The notes below the pieces were generated by a model. That model was not told where the DNA came from. It saw nothing but the letters and a program-made list of their open reading frames with translations, and searched no databases. A stretch of DNA of 64,000 bases, taken from assembly GCA_038924245.1 (NCBI GenBank), contig JBCKVB010000003.1:1-64000 (forward strand), read 5' to 3'. Every line of letters starts with the position of its first letter. Within the stretch, counting starts at the first letter, position 1. Both the position numbers and the translations under genes were made by a program. Positions 1-10,594 of this stretch are shown here, in pieces. Source of the stretch: SURF-13 sp038924245. GTDB taxonomy: Bacteria; Pseudomonadota; Gammaproteobacteria; SURF-13.

Positions 1-250
1 TGGAGAAGCAGGGTTTTTCAAAATGTTGCGCCTGAGCGGGCAGGTGACGGGCGACAGCCGGGTCGGTGCCGCCGAGGCCCTTGGGATATTGCTCGGTGTA
101 CAGCACGGGAATATCCAACAGCGCTGCGGCTTGCAGCAGAATGCCGCTATTACGTAATACACGCTCACGCGCGCTATCGGGCATGGCGGCGCTGAGTCGT
201 GTTTGCACATCAACCAGCACTAAAACACTGTCATTCGCGCGGCATAGCAT
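1..250 (-). CDS. Isochorismatase-family cysteine hydrolase, 5' part (cut by window edge)
   Basis: Translating the minus strand from ATG 250 gives 83 codons without a stop, running off the left edge. The protein begins MLCRANDSVLVLVDVQ, the isochorismatase-fold start in which the Asp of LVDVQ is the first member of the Asp-Lys-Cys catalytic triad. It continues with a helix ending in LLQAAALLDIPVLYTEQYPK and a GGTDP turn, as in the YcaC-like subgroup of small cytoplasmic hydrolases. The Lys of EQYPKG or a nearby one would be the second triad member; the Cys lies outside the window. A stop codon two codons upstream of the ATG fixes the start. The natural substrate of this subgroup is generally unknown. 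It lies upstream of and codirectional with nothing visible on its right except the efflux operon, whose 3' end is 83 bp away. Confidence 0.8.
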   Translation of the reverse strand, partial: MLCRANDSVLVLVDVQTRLSAAMPDSARERVLRNSGILLQAAALLDIPVLYTEQYPKGLGGTDPAVARHLPAQAQHFEKPCFS

Positions 251-289
251 CGGTTATCGCCTGTGTTGATATTCCCTTCAGATTGAAAT

Positions 290-315
290 CCCTCTCCCCG
301 TAGGCAGGGAGAGGG
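290..315 (-). repeat. CCCTCTCCC/GGGAGAGGG hairpin after the tolC-like gene
   Basis: Nine-base arms (290-298 and 307-315) form a hairpin just past the tolC-like stop codon. A second GGGAGAGGG copy follows at 319. No T-run follows on the minus strand, so it is not a classical intrinsic terminator. A related AGGGAGAGGGTAGGGGTGAGG string is found inside polA near 39137, so this is a dispersed repeat type. Confidence 0.5.
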
Positions 316-332
316 TAGGGAGAGGGGATTAT

Positions 333-1628
333 TTAGTGCAGCCAGGTGTTAACTTGTTCCAAATCGGTTTGGCTTAACGTGCCTGCGGCTTGTTTCAGGC
401 GCAGGCCTTCCAGAATATAGTCGTAGCGCGTGCGTGCGTAATCACGCCGGGCGCGGAACAGTTCGCGCTGTGCGTCCAGCACATCCACCTCGGTGCGCGT
501 GCCGGCCTGCGATCCGGCCTCGGTGGCTTCCAGTGCGGTTTGATGGGAGAGCACGGATTGCTGGAGCGCCTTGACGCGGCTGATGCCCGCGATCACGCCG
601 GCGTAGGCGTCGCGCGTCTGGCGCACCACGGAGCGTAACTGCTGCTCCTGGTTTTCCTGCGCTTGCGTGTATTTATGCCGCGCCTCGCGCGTGCGTGAAT
701 TGACCATGCCGCCCTGGAAGATCGGCGCGTTGATCTGCAGGCTGATCGAATCGTTCAAGGTCTCTCTCGCCTCGAAAGGTCCGCCGCCGGATTCGGAGAA
801 CACGCGGTTGCCGACGAGGTCCAGCGTGGGCAGGTGCGCGGCGCGCTGGCGCGCGATCTCTTCCCGCGCCACCTCGGAGGAATGTTGCGCGGCGGTGTAT
901 TGTAGGTTTTGCTTGAGCGCGGTCTCCGTCCACTGTTCCACGTCTGCGGGTTCCGGCGTGAGCAGCGGCAACTGTTCGGTGAGCGCGGCCAGGGCGTCAT
1001 GCTGGCGCGCGGTGATTTCGCGTAGCGCCTCGACGCCGGTGGTGAGCTGGCGCTCGGCGGCGATCTCCTGCGCCAGCGCGGCGTCAAAGCGCGCCTGCGC
1101 CTCCTGCACGTCGGTAATGGCCACCAGCCCCACCTCGAAGCGCTGCCGGCTTTGCTCCCGTTCGCGCGCGATGGCCTTCTTCTCGGCACGTGCGAACTCC
1201 AGGTTGTCCTGTGCCGCGAGCACGTCGAAATAGCGTGTCGCGCTGCGCAGCATGAGGTCCTGCCGCGCGGCGCCAAACAGAGCGTCGGCCTGGGCGATGC
1301 GCGCGTCGGCCTGGCGCAATTGCACGTAGGTGTCGTGGTGATACACCGGCTGGGTGAGGCTCAAGGTGTAGCCGCTGCTGTTGAAATGCGAGGTACCAGA
1401 CGGCGCCTCCAGACGGTTGCCGGTGGTATTGGCGTTGGCGCTGATGGCCGGGAACAGCAGGGCGCGGCTTTGCGGCTTGTTCTCCAGCGTGGCGAGGCGC
1501 GCGGCCTCCGCGCCCCTGAGTTGCGGATCGTTTTCTGCGGCGAGCCGGTAGACATCCAGCAGATTTTCCGCCGCCGCATTGTGCGCCGCCGCAAGGCAAA
1601 ATAATAAGGTGTAAATCGTGTTACGCAT
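333..1628 (-). CDS. TolC-family outer-membrane efflux channel
   Basis: This is the outer-membrane component of a tripartite efflux pump. The 431-residue protein starts MRNTIYTLLF and has a signal peptide ending near AHNAAA-EN. It then shows two outer-membrane efflux protein (OEP) repeats rich in long Ala/Gln/Glu helices, with the typical SLTQPVYHHDTY and LQINAPIFQGGMV strands near the middle of each half. I chose ATG 1628 over an upstream in-frame ATG at 1658: 1628 overlaps the stop of the RND gene (the ATG lies within the last codons), the arrangement expected for coupled translation, and it starts directly with the signal peptide. It is the third gene of an adaptor-pump-channel operon. The substrate cannot be read from sequence. 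Confidence 0.9.
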   Translation of the reverse strand: MRNTIYTLLFCLAAAHNAAAENLLDVYRLAAENDPQLRGAEAARLATLENKPQSRALLFPAISANANTTGNRLEAPSGTSHFNSSGYTLSLTQPVYHHDTYVQLRQADARIAQADALFGAARQDLMLRSATRYFDVLAAQDNLEFARAEKKAIAREREQSRQRFEVGLVAITDVQEAQARFDAALAQEIAAERQLTTGVEALREITARQHDALAALTEQLPLLTPEPADVEQWTETALKQNLQYTAAQHSSEVAREEIARQRAAHLPTLDLVGNRVFSESGGGPFEARETLNDSISLQINAPIFQGGMVNSRTREARHKYTQAQENQEQQLRSVVRQTRDAYAGVIAGISRVKALQQSVLSHQTALEATEAGSQAGTRTEVDVLDAQRELFRARRDYARTRYDYILEGLRLKQAAGTLSQTDLEQVNTWLH

Positions 1629-4600
1629 GGCCTGGTTCTTGAGTGGACTGTGGTGCATAGGATATGTGTTGCATGATACCTGGTCCCTCGTGTTTCCGCG
1701 TGTGCGATACCAGCGTGTACACGGCGGGAATGATGAACAGGGTGAGCAAGGTGCCGAGCAGCAGGCCGCCCACGATCACCCAGCCGATGGGCTGGCGGCT
1801 CTCCGCTCCCGCGCCGCTCGCCAGCGCGAGCGGCAACGCGCCCAGCACCATGGCGGCGGTGGTCATCAAAATCGGGCGCAGGCGCAGGCTCGCCGCCTCG
1901 ATCACCGCGCTCCTCACATCGTGCCCGCGCTCGCGCAGCTTGTTGGCGAAGTCCACGATCAGAATACCGTGCTTGGTGATGAGGCCGACCAGCATCACCA
2001 AACCGATCTGACTGTACACGTTGAGCGTGCCGCCGGAGAGCTTCAGCGCCAGCAGCGCGCCGGCGACGGCGAGCGGCACGGTGAGTATGATGATGAACGG
2101 GTCAATGAAGCTTTCGAACTGCGCCGCGAGCACCAGATAAATAAACAGCAGCGCCAGCACAAAGGTGAGATATAAAGTGGCGCCCGATTCCTTGAGCTCG
2201 CGCGACTGGCCGTCCAGCGAGGTCTGCGTGCCGGGCGGCAATGTTTCCCTGGCCGCTTGTTCCATGAAATCGAGCGCCTCGCCCAGCGAATAACCCGGCG
2301 CGATGTTGGCGCTGAGGGTGGCCGAGCGCAGGCGGTTGAAGTGATTGAGATCCTTGGGGGCCACGGTTTCGCGCACGCGCACCAGGTTGGAGAGCTGGAT
2401 CATCTGCCCGTCGCTGCCGCGCACATAAATAGAAGAAAGGTCGCCGGGTTCCCTGCGCTCCTCATCTCTCAATTTCACGATCACGTCGTATTGCTCGCCC
2501 TCGCGTTTGAAGCGCGTCACCTGACGCCCGCCGAGCAGGGTTTCCAGCGTGCGTCCGACCTTGTCCACCCCCACCCCCAAGTCGGCGGCCTTGTCGCGGT
2601 CCAGCTCCACGCTGAGCTGCGGCTTGTTGAGCTTGAGATCGCTGTCCAGATTGGTGAGCCCGGGAAACTCTCCCGCCTTGGCGAGCATGGCGTTCACCAT
2701 GGTCTGCAACTCCGCGTAGGAACTTCCCTGCAACACGAATTGCAGCGGCGGATTGCGAAAGCCCTGGCCGAGCGAGGGCGGCTGCACCGGGAAGGCACGC
2801 ACGCCGGGCAGGCCGGACATCTTGCCGCCGAGTTCCCCCGCGATTTCCTTGGCGTTGCGCTCGCGCTCCTCCCACGGTTTCAGGTTCACGAAGGAGATCG
2901 CCATGGTGACCGGGTTGGGACGCTCCAGACCGGGGGCGACAATCATGAAATAGGTATTGATCTCCGGCACCTGCGCGTAAAAACCCTCCACCTGGCGCGC
3001 GTAGCGGTCGGTGTAGTCCATGGTCGCGCCTTCGGGCGAGAACATCATGCCAACCAACAGGCCGCGATCTTCCAGCGGCGCGAGCTCGGACTTCAGGATG
3101 GTCATCAACCCCACAATGCCGGCCAGAACCGCAACCCCGACCGGGGCCAGCAGCCAGCGCCGGTCGAGCGTGCGCGCCAGGGCGCGTTGATAGCCTTGGT
3201 TAAGCGCATGCAGCCACTGTTCGCTCATCAGATAAAGGCGCGAGTGTTTGGTTTCCGGGCGCAGTATCTTGGAGCACATCATGGGCGTGAGCGACAGCGC
3301 GACAAAGCCCGACACCAATACGGCGGCGGCGACGGTGAGCCCGAACTCGGCGAACAGGCGTCCGGTGTTGCCGGGCATGAAGGAGAGCGGCGCGAACACC
3401 GCCACCAGGGTCAGCGTCATGGCGATCACCGCGAAGGCGATCTCCTTGCTGCCCTCCAGCGCGGCGCGCACGGCGTCCATGCCGTGTTCGATGCGGCGCT
3501 GGATGTTCTCCAGCATCACGATGGCGTCGTCCACCACCAGGCCGATGGCCAGCACCAGGCCGAGCAGGGTGAGCACGTTGATGGAAAAGCCCAGCACGTA
3601 GAGAAAGATGAACGCGCCGATGAGCGACACCGGGATGGCGATCAACGGGATCAGCGTGGCGCGCAGCGTGCGCAGGAATAAAAAGATCACCAGGATCACT
3701 AGCAGCAGCGCTTCAAGCATGGTCTTGAACACCGCCTCGAGGGACTTTTCGATGAATACCGATCGATCGAACGCGACCTTGAGCTGCATGCCTTCGGGCA
3801 GTCCCGCGCTGATCCGGGGCAGTTCCTGCTTCACCGCCTGCGCCACGGACAGCGTGTTGGCGGTGGATTGCTTCACCACGCCGAGGCCCACCGCCGGATT
3901 GCCGTTCACGCGCACCGCATTGCGCTCATCCGCCGCGCCAATCTCGGCGCGGCCCACGTCGCCTAGGCGCACCGGATAGCCGCCCGCTTCGCGGATGATG
4001 ACGCGGTTGAACTGCTCCGGCGTGCGCAGATCGGCTTCGGTGAGCACGGAAAACTCCCGCTGACTGCTCTCAATGCGCCCGGAGGGGATTTCCAGATTCT
4101 GATTGCGCAGCGCGTCTTCCACGTCCTGTGGTGTCAATTGATAGGCCGCGAGGCGGTCGCGATCGAGCCAGATGCGCATGGCGTAACGCCGCTCGCCGCC
4201 GATAATTACGCTCGCCACGCCAGGCAGAGTCTGCAGACGGTCCTGCACCACGCGGTCGGCATAATCGGTAATTTCCAGATGATTGTGGCGGTCACTGGAA
4301 AAGGCGATCCACATGATGGCCTGCGCGTCGGCCTCGATCTTGGCCACCACCGGTTCATCCACTTCGTCCGGAAGTCTGCCGCGCACCCGCGCTACGCGGT
4401 CGCGCACGTCGCTCGCCGCCGCATCCGGATCACGCGTGCGCACGAACTCCACGCTGATCTGGCTCACCTCCTCGCGGCTCGCCGACTTGATGGTCTTGAC
4501 GCCCTCGATGCCGGACAGCGCGTCTTCCAGCGGATGCGTGACCTGGCTTTCGATCACCTCCGCGTTGGCGCCGGTGTACACGGTGCGCACCGACACGACG

Positions 4601-4728
4601 GGCGCGTCAATGTCGGGATATTCGCGCACCGTGAGGCGCTCATAGGCGATGACGCCGATCAGGACCACCATTAGGCTCATCACGGTGGCGAGCACCGGGC
4701 GGCGGATGGATAATTCCCAAAGCGTCAT
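1621..4728 (-). CDS. RND-family efflux transporter (HAE1 type, inner membrane pump)
   Basis: The 1035-residue protein is full length for AcrB/MexB-like proton-driven exporters. It opens with MTLWELSIRRPVLATVMSLM, the first membrane segment, followed by a large periplasmic loop. A block of membrane segments starts near residue 335 and contains the proton-relay pair Asp-Asp in GLVVDDAIVMLEN near residues 400-401. A second periplasmic loop and a final membrane block follow, the latter including the GLITKHGILIVDFAN segment with the relay Lys. It pumps substrates from the periplasm or inner-membrane leaflet through the adaptor and TolC-like channel encoded on either side. The adaptor stop lies 4 bp upstream. 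The sequence resembles the broad MexF/AcrD-like class, but drug, dye or metabolite specificity cannot be assigned. Confidence 0.93.
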   Translation of the reverse strand: MTLWELSIRRPVLATVMSLMVVLIGVIAYERLTVREYPDIDAPVVSVRTVYTGANAEVIESQVTHPLEDALSGIEGVKTIKSASREEVSQISVEFVRTRDPDAAASDVRDRVARVRGRLPDEVDEPVVAKIEADAQAIMWIAFSSDRHNHLEITDYADRVVQDRLQTLPGVASVIIGGERRYAMRIWLDRDRLAAYQLTPQDVEDALRNQNLEIPSGRIESSQREFSVLTEADLRTPEQFNRVIIREAGGYPVRLGDVGRAEIGAADERNAVRVNGNPAVGLGVVKQSTANTLSVAQAVKQELPRISAGLPEGMQLKVAFDRSVFIEKSLEAVFKTMLEALLLVILVIFLFLRTLRATLIPLIAIPVSLIGAFIFLYVLGFSINVLTLLGLVLAIGLVVDDAIVMLENIQRRIEHGMDAVRAALEGSKEIAFAVIAMTLTLVAVFAPLSFMPGNTGRLFAEFGLTVAAAVLVSGFVALSLTPMMCSKILRPETKHSRLYLMSEQWLHALNQGYQRALARTLDRRWLLAPVGVAVLAGIVGLMTILKSELAPLEDRGLLVGMMFSPEGATMDYTDRYARQVEGFYAQVPEINTYFMIVAPGLERPNPVTMAISFVNLKPWEERERNAKEIAGELGGKMSGLPGVRAFPVQPPSLGQGFRNPPLQFVLQGSSYAELQTMVNAMLAKAGEFPGLTNLDSDLKLNKPQLSVELDRDKAADLGVGVDKVGRTLETLLGGRQVTRFKREGEQYDVIVKLRDEERREPGDLSSIYVRGSDGQMIQLSNLVRVRETVAPKDLNHFNRLRSATLSANIAPGYSLGEALDFMEQAARETLPPGTQTSLDGQSRELKESGATLYLTFVLALLFIYLVLAAQFESFIDPFIIILTVPLAVAGALLALKLSGGTLNVYSQIGLVMLVGLITKHGILIVDFANKLRERGHDVRSAVIEAASLRLRPILMTTAAMVLGALPLALASGAGAESRQPIGWVIVGGLLLGTLLTLFIIPAVYTLVSHTRKHEGPGIMQHISYAPQSTQEPGHA

Positions 4729-4732
4729 AGGG

Positions 4733-5833
4733 CTAACTGCCGCCTGGGGCGGCCGGCGCCGGGCTGCTTGTTTGGCCGATGATGCGCACCGCCATGCCGT
4801 CGCGCAGCCGGGTCTGGCCGGCGGTCACCACCGTGTCGCCCGCGCTCAAGCCCGCGCTGATCTCCACCTTGCCGTTTTCGCGTTGCCCGGTCTCTACCTT
4901 GGTTTGCAGCGCCTTACCGTCCACGATGCGAAACACAAATTGTTCATCCCCGATGGGTACCAGCGCCTGCTCCGGCGCCAGCAGCGCCTGCGCGCGGCTC
5001 TCCAGCACCAGCGCCACGCGCGCGAACATGCCGGGGCGCAGGCGCTGTTCAGGGTTCGGGATGTGCGCGCGCAACAGCAAGGTGCGCGTTTGCTCATCCA
5101 GGCGCGGGTCTATGGCGTAGACCTTGCCGCCGAAAGTCTCGCTTGGATAGGCATCCACCCGAGTGTTGACCTGTTGACCTTGTTTGATGCCGGCAAGGTA
5201 AATTTCCGGCACGCGGAAATCGAGTTTGAGCGATTGGATGTCTTCCAGGTTGACGATGTCCGCGCCCTCCTTGATGTAATCGCCCGCGCTCACCTGACGC
5301 AAACCGAGCACGCCGGAAAACGGGGCATGAATGCGGGTTTTGGCCAGGCGTGCCTGTTGCAGATTGTGACGCGCGCGCGCCTCACTGAGGCGGGCGAGCG
5401 CTTCGTCGTAATTTTGCCGGCTCAGCAGCTGCTTCTCGAATATTTCCTGCGCGCGCGCAAAGTTGAGTTCGGCGAGTTTGACCGTGGCGGCGCTTTCGGC
5501 CAACTGGGCGCGCGGTTCCGCGTCATCGAGACTGATGAGCGGGGCGTTTTTCGCTACCGCAGCGCCCTCTTGAAAATGAATCGCGGCGATGCGCCCGGCG
5601 ATCTCGGAGCGGATCATCACCGATTCATTGGCGCGCAGCGTGCCCACGGCCGTGACCGCGCTCGTCACCGTGCCGGTTTCCACCACCACCGCTTCCACCG
5701 GGAGTGTCATACCGCCGGGCGGTGCGCCACCCTTGGACGCGCCTTGCCGCTCCCCGTCCGTGCAGGCGCCTGCCACAAGCAGCAACAGCGCGGTGAATAA
5801 CCCTCTTCCAAGCAGGCGTATACAACGATTCAT
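4733..5833 (-). CDS. RND efflux periplasmic adaptor (membrane fusion lipoprotein)
   Basis: This is a 366-residue HlyD/AcrA-type adaptor. The N-terminus MNRCIRLLGRG...LLLVAGACTDG carries a lipobox (VAGAC) at about residue 24, so the mature protein should be anchored by a lipidated Cys. Next come the first lipoyl half (VGTLRANESVMIRSEIAG), a short coiled-coil hairpin (about residues 95-150), the second lipoyl half (HAPFSGVLGLRQVSAGDYI), a beta-barrel domain and the membrane-proximal domain ending in GQTRLRDGMAVRI. It bridges the RND pump and the TolC-like channel. It is the first gene of the operon, with the pump gene 4 bp downstream. No dedicated regulator gene is visible next to it. Confidence 0.92.
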   Translation of the reverse strand: MNRCIRLLGRGLFTALLLLVAGACTDGERQGASKGGAPPGGMTLPVEAVVVETGTVTSAVTAVGTLRANESVMIRSEIAGRIAAIHFQEGAAVAKNAPLISLDDAEPRAQLAESAATVKLAELNFARAQEIFEKQLLSRQNYDEALARLSEARARHNLQQARLAKTRIHAPFSGVLGLRQVSAGDYIKEGADIVNLEDIQSLKLDFRVPEIYLAGIKQGQQVNTRVDAYPSETFGGKVYAIDPRLDEQTRTLLLRAHIPNPEQRLRPGMFARVALVLESRAQALLAPEQALVPIGDEQFVFRIVDGKALQTKVETGQRENGKVEISAGLSAGDTVVTAGQTRLRDGMAVRIIGQTSSPAPAAPGGS

Positions 5834-5936
5834 GGTGTGAAAAATACCGGGTTTGAGTGAGTTTGCATGCGGGCGTGTTTAACGGATGATACCTGCAATA
5901 CCGGTTACGGCACAGCTACAGCGGCCATCGGGCGCG

Positions 5937-6599
5937 TTAGAACACGAAGGCCTGCGGCTTGGGCGCGTTGACCAGCGGCGGGATGTCCGTTTCAAACAGG
6001 CTTTCGCGCGACCATTCACGGGGACCGAGACGGGTAATGAGCAAGGCTTCCATCGCGGGCGCTAGGCCCACGATCATAAACAGCCGCCCACCCACCTTAA
6101 GTTGCTCCTGAAAGTGCGCGCTGAACAGCGGCAACGAACCGGTCACGGCGATGACATCATAAGGCGCGTGCTTCTTCCAGCCGTTCACGCCGTCGCCGGT
6201 TTCCAGCGCCGCGTTGAGGATGCCCCGCGCGGCGAGCGTCTGCCGCGCGCGCGCGCTGAAATCAGGATAGATGTCCACGCTGTGCACGTGTCGGGCGAGG
6301 CTGGCGAGCAGGGCGGTCAAATAGCCGCTACCGGTGCCGACCTCCAGCACCGTATCGGCGGGTTGCACGTCCAGCGTCTGAATCAGCCTGGCCTCGACCT
6401 TCGGGAGCATCATCACTTCACCGTGGCCGAGCGGGATATTCATGTCCGCGAACGCCAGGCTGCGGTATGGCGCCGGCACGAACTGCTCGCGCGGCATGCG
6501 CGCGAGCAGTTCGAGCACGCGCGGATCCAGCACCTCCCAGGTGCGGATTTGCTGTTCAATCATGTTAAAGCGGGCTTGCTCCATATTCAGGGGATTCAT
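5937..6599 (-). CDS. pcm: Protein-L-isoaspartate O-methyltransferase
   Basis: This 220-residue SAM-dependent methyltransferase repairs L-isoaspartyl residues in aged proteins. The family start EQARFNMIEQQIRTWEVLD is followed by the AdoMet-binding motif I VLEVGTGSGYLTALLA (about residues 78-93) and the acidic VDIYP motif. The PCMT catalytic-loop region, PAPYRSLAFADMNIPLGHGEVM, precedes motif I. Two starts are possible, ATG 6599 and ATG 6584 (MEQARF); family alignment slightly favours the second. It is transcribed divergently from the TPP riboswitch-thiC unit with about 125 bp between them. In many gammaproteobacteria a pcm-like gene sits upstream of tolC, and here too it precedes the efflux operon. 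Confidence 0.9.
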   Translation of the reverse strand: MNPLNMEQARFNMIEQQIRTWEVLDPRVLELLARMPREQFVPAPYRSLAFADMNIPLGHGEVMMLPKVEARLIQTLDVQPADTVLEVGTGSGYLTALLASLARHVHSVDIYPDFSARARQTLAARGILNAALETGDGVNGWKKHAPYDVIAVTGSLPLFSAHFQEQLKVGGRLFMIVGLAPAMEALLITRLGPREWSRESLFETDIPPLVNAPKPQAFVF

Positions 6600-6724
6600 G
6601 GCGGCGGTGCGTGGTGGGGGCGTGGTAAATTCGGGTTCAACAGGTTAAGCGCTTTGCCGTTCGCGCGCAAGAGCGGGCGCGTGACAGGGCTTGCAAATGC
6701 GCCTGCGGTGGGCTAGTTTGAACG

Positions 6725-6835
6725 CAGCAGCTAGGGGTGTCCCGCACTAGTCCGATCAATAGTGCGGGGCTGAGAGAGCAAACCCTTTGAACCTGATCCG
6801 GTTTATCCCGGCGTAGGAAAGCGGCGTCCCTCCGT
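6725..6835 (+). promoter_or_regulatory. TPP (THI-box) riboswitch
   Basis: The conserved thi-box elements appear in order: AGGGGTG (6733-6739), a variable hairpin closed by CCCGCACTA/TAGTGCGGG, then CTGAGAGAGCAAACCCTTTG, ACCTGATCCGGTTTATCC and GGCGTAGGAAAGC (ending about 6822). This is the thiamine pyrophosphate aptamer, which represses expression when TPP is abundant. The thiC start codon lies about 45 bp downstream. A possible promoter (TTGCAA, then TAGTTT 18 bp later) lies at about 6690-6718. Confidence 0.95.
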
Positions 6836-6865
6836 GTTCCTGCGTCCCTGTCGTCGAGGTGAGTG

Positions 6866-7231
6866 ATGAGCGCAGTGCCTGAAAAAATCCTGAGCAACAC
6901 CGTCACGCTGGATGCGGCGGTCACGCGGCCGTTCCCGAATTCGCGCAAGGTGTACGTAATGGGCAGCCGCGCCGACATCCGCGTGCCGATGCGCGAGGTG
7001 ACGCTTTCCCCCACGCCCGCGAGTTTCGGCGCCGAACCCAACCCGCCGGTGTATGTTTATGACACCTCCGGCCCGTATACCGACCCGGAGGCGCGGATTG
7101 GCCTGCGCCGCGGCCTGCCCGCCTTGCGCGCGGCGTGGATCGTGGAGCGCAACGATACCGAACTACTGTCCGAGATTAGCTCGCAGAAGGAGCACACGGA
7201 AGCGAAGCGTAGTGCGACGCCCCCCGCGTAG
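6866..7231 (+). pseudogene. thiC: 5' part of interrupted thiC (phosphomethylpyrimidine synthase N-terminal domain)
   Basis: From ATG 6866 the protein (MSAVPEKILSN...) matches the ThiC N-terminal domain through FPNSRKVYVMG, VPMREVTLSPT and VYDTSGPYTDPEARI to RAAWIVERNDTELLSEISSQ. At about 7187 homology stops, and 14 unrelated codons later a TAG ends the frame at 7229-7231. The rest of ThiC resumes near 7475 in the same reading frame. The two parts together would make a normal ThiC, so this is one gene with an insertion rather than a degraded fragment. Unless the insertion is removed from RNA or translation restarts, this half yields a truncated 121-residue product. It is directly controlled by the upstream TPP riboswitch. 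Confidence 0.85.
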
Positions 7232-7342
7232 CCGTAGGGCCGGATGTTTTGTCGGAGTCGGAGCGGTAGCGTAGGCGGAGACAAAATAGAAGGCATCCGA
7301 AACGGCGTCAAGTCATTGTGGACGTAGTGGCGCTCCGCGCTA

Positions 7343-9022
<1,680 letters not shown>

Positions 9023-9093
9023 TTGGCGGCTTGTGCCGGGGATGGCCTTCATTTCATAAACCGGCCGCCGCCTCTGACTAAACGTTCCCGCAC

Positions 9094-10044
9094 ATGCTCA
9101 CCCTCTATCCCAACATCAAACCTTACGTCGAGCGTAGTCTGGCGGTGGAGCCCCCGCACGTGCTGCACGTGGAAGAGTGCGGCAATCCACGCGGCCTGCC
9201 GGTGCTGTTCGTGCACGGCGGGCCGGGGGCGGGATGCGAGGCATATCACCGGCGCTTTTTTGATCCGGACGTTTATCGCATCATCCTGTTCGACCAGCGC
9301 GGCGCGGGGCGCTCTGTGCCGCACGCGGAGCTTGAAGGAAATAACACACAGGCGCTGGTGTCCGACATGGAGCGCATACGCGAGCACCTGGGTATCGGGC
9401 GCTGGGTGCTGTTCGGCGGCTCGTGGGGTTCGACGCTGGCGCTGGTCTATGCACAGACGTATCCGGAACGTGTTTTAGGATTAATTCTGCGCGGCATTTT
9501 TCTGTGCCGCCCGCGCGAGATACAGTGGTTTTATCAGGATGGCGCTAATCGCCTGTTTCCCGATTACTGGCGGGAGTTCGCGCATCCCATCCCGGAGGCC
9601 GAGCGCGGCGACATGCTGCGCGCCTATCACCGTTTACTGACCGGCGCGGATGAAATCGAGCGCCTCACCGCGGCCAAGGCCTGGTCGGTGTGGGAGGGGC
9701 GTACGCTGACGCTGATTGAAAACCGCTCCGTTGTGGAGCACTTCGGGAACCCGCACCACGCGCTCAGTCTGGCGCGCATCGAGTGCCATTACTTTATGAA
9801 TAACAGCTTCCTTAAAGAAAACCAGATTTTGCGCGACGCGCACCGGTTGCGCGATATTCCCGGCGTGATGGTGCACGGCCGTTACGACGTGGTGTGTCCT
9901 TTGGAAAGCGCGTGGGAGTTGCATCAATCCTGGCCGCAGGCGGAGTTTAAAATCATTCCCGGCGCGGGACATGCGGCGAGCGAACCCAGCATCGTGGACG
10001 CGCTGGTGTGCGCCACGCGCGATATGGCAAGGCGTTTGGCATGA
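9094..10044 (+). CDS. pip: Proline iminopeptidase (alpha/beta hydrolase)
   Basis: The 316-residue S33-family peptidase removes N-terminal proline from peptides in the cytoplasm. Visible motifs are the oxyanion-hole HGGPGAGC near residue 40, the DQRGAGRS strand, and the nucleophile elbow GGSWGSTLALVYAQ (Ser about residue 110). The late catalytic residues lie in VHGRYDVVCPLESAW (Asp) and IPGAGHAASE (His). Length and motif order are standard for the single-domain Pip type. Its stop codon overlaps the start of dtd (ATGA), so the two are translationally coupled. The 71-bp gap after thiC holds only a GC-rich inverted repeat (GGCGGC/GCCGCC). Confidence 0.93.
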   Translation: MLTLYPNIKPYVERSLAVEPPHVLHVEECGNPRGLPVLFVHGGPGAGCEAYHRRFFDPDVYRIILFDQRGAGRSVPHAELEGNNTQALVSDMERIREHLGIGRWVLFGGSWGSTLALVYAQTYPERVLGLILRGIFLCRPREIQWFYQDGANRLFPDYWREFAHPIPEAERGDMLRAYHRLLTGADEIERLTAAKAWSVWEGRTLTLIENRSVVEHFGNPHHALSLARIECHYFMNNSFLKENQILRDAHRLRDIPGVMVHGRYDVVCPLESAWELHQSWPQAEFKIIPGAGHAASEPSIVDALVCATRDMARRLA

Positions 10045-10478
10045 TCGCCTTGTTGCAGCGCGTCACGCAGGCGCAGGTTGTGGTCGCCCGCCAGACCATC
10101 GCTCAAATCGGTCCAGGGCTGCTGGTGTTTATCGGCGTGGAGCGTAGCGATGCCGAGCAACAGGCGGAGCGGCTGCTGCAACGCCTGTTGCACTACCGCG
10201 TGTTCGCCGATCAAGACGGCAAAATGAATCGCGGTTTGCTGGATGTGAACGGCGGCCTGCTGCTGGTGCCGCAGTTCACCCTGGCCGCCGATACACACAA
10301 GGGTTTGCGGCCGAGTTTCACGCCCGCCGCCGAACCGCAGCACGGCGAGTGGCTGTTTGACTATTTGGTCCAGCAGGCGCGCGCGCAATATGGCAAGATC
10401 GAGACGGGCCGGTTCGGCGCCGACATGCAGGTTACGCTCACCAATGACGGCCCAGTGACATTTTGGTTACAGGTTTGA
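10041..10478 (+). CDS. dtd: D-aminoacyl-tRNA deacylase
   Basis: The 145-residue enzyme hydrolyses D-amino acids mischarged on tRNA. I start it at ATG 10041 because the family begins MIALLQRVTQAQVVV and this ATG overlaps the pip stop codon. Motifs are LVFIGVERSD, the active-site strand LLLVPQFTLAADT (the usual Ser before Gln is Pro here) and the C-terminal NDGPVTFWLQV holding the cross-subunit Gly-cisPro pair. The pip-dtd order is common in gammaproteobacteria. The Ser-to-Pro change is worth noting because the usual motif is SQFTL, but backbone contacts dominate in this enzyme, so activity is likely kept. Confidence 0.92.
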   Translation: MIALLQRVTQAQVVVARQTIAQIGPGLLVFIGVERSDAEQQAERLLQRLLHYRVFADQDGKMNRGLLDVNGGLLLVPQFTLAADTHKGLRPSFTPAAEPQHGEWLFDYLVQQARAQYGKIETGRFGADMQVTLTNDGPVTFWLQV

Positions 10479-10594
10479 TCAAAAAGCGGTTTGACAGCTT
10501 GGCTGAATGTGCTCAGTACAGTGCGTGAGGCGGAACTTTTTACTCGCCAGCCAGACTAATACTGCACCCAATCAAGCAATCAGGAGGAAAAGCC

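Noticed and set aside
2257..3681. Long plus-strand frame opposite the RND pump
   Set aside because: It is a GC-driven antisense shadow of a well-conserved gene (similar shadows lie opposite gltB, mrcA and lon).
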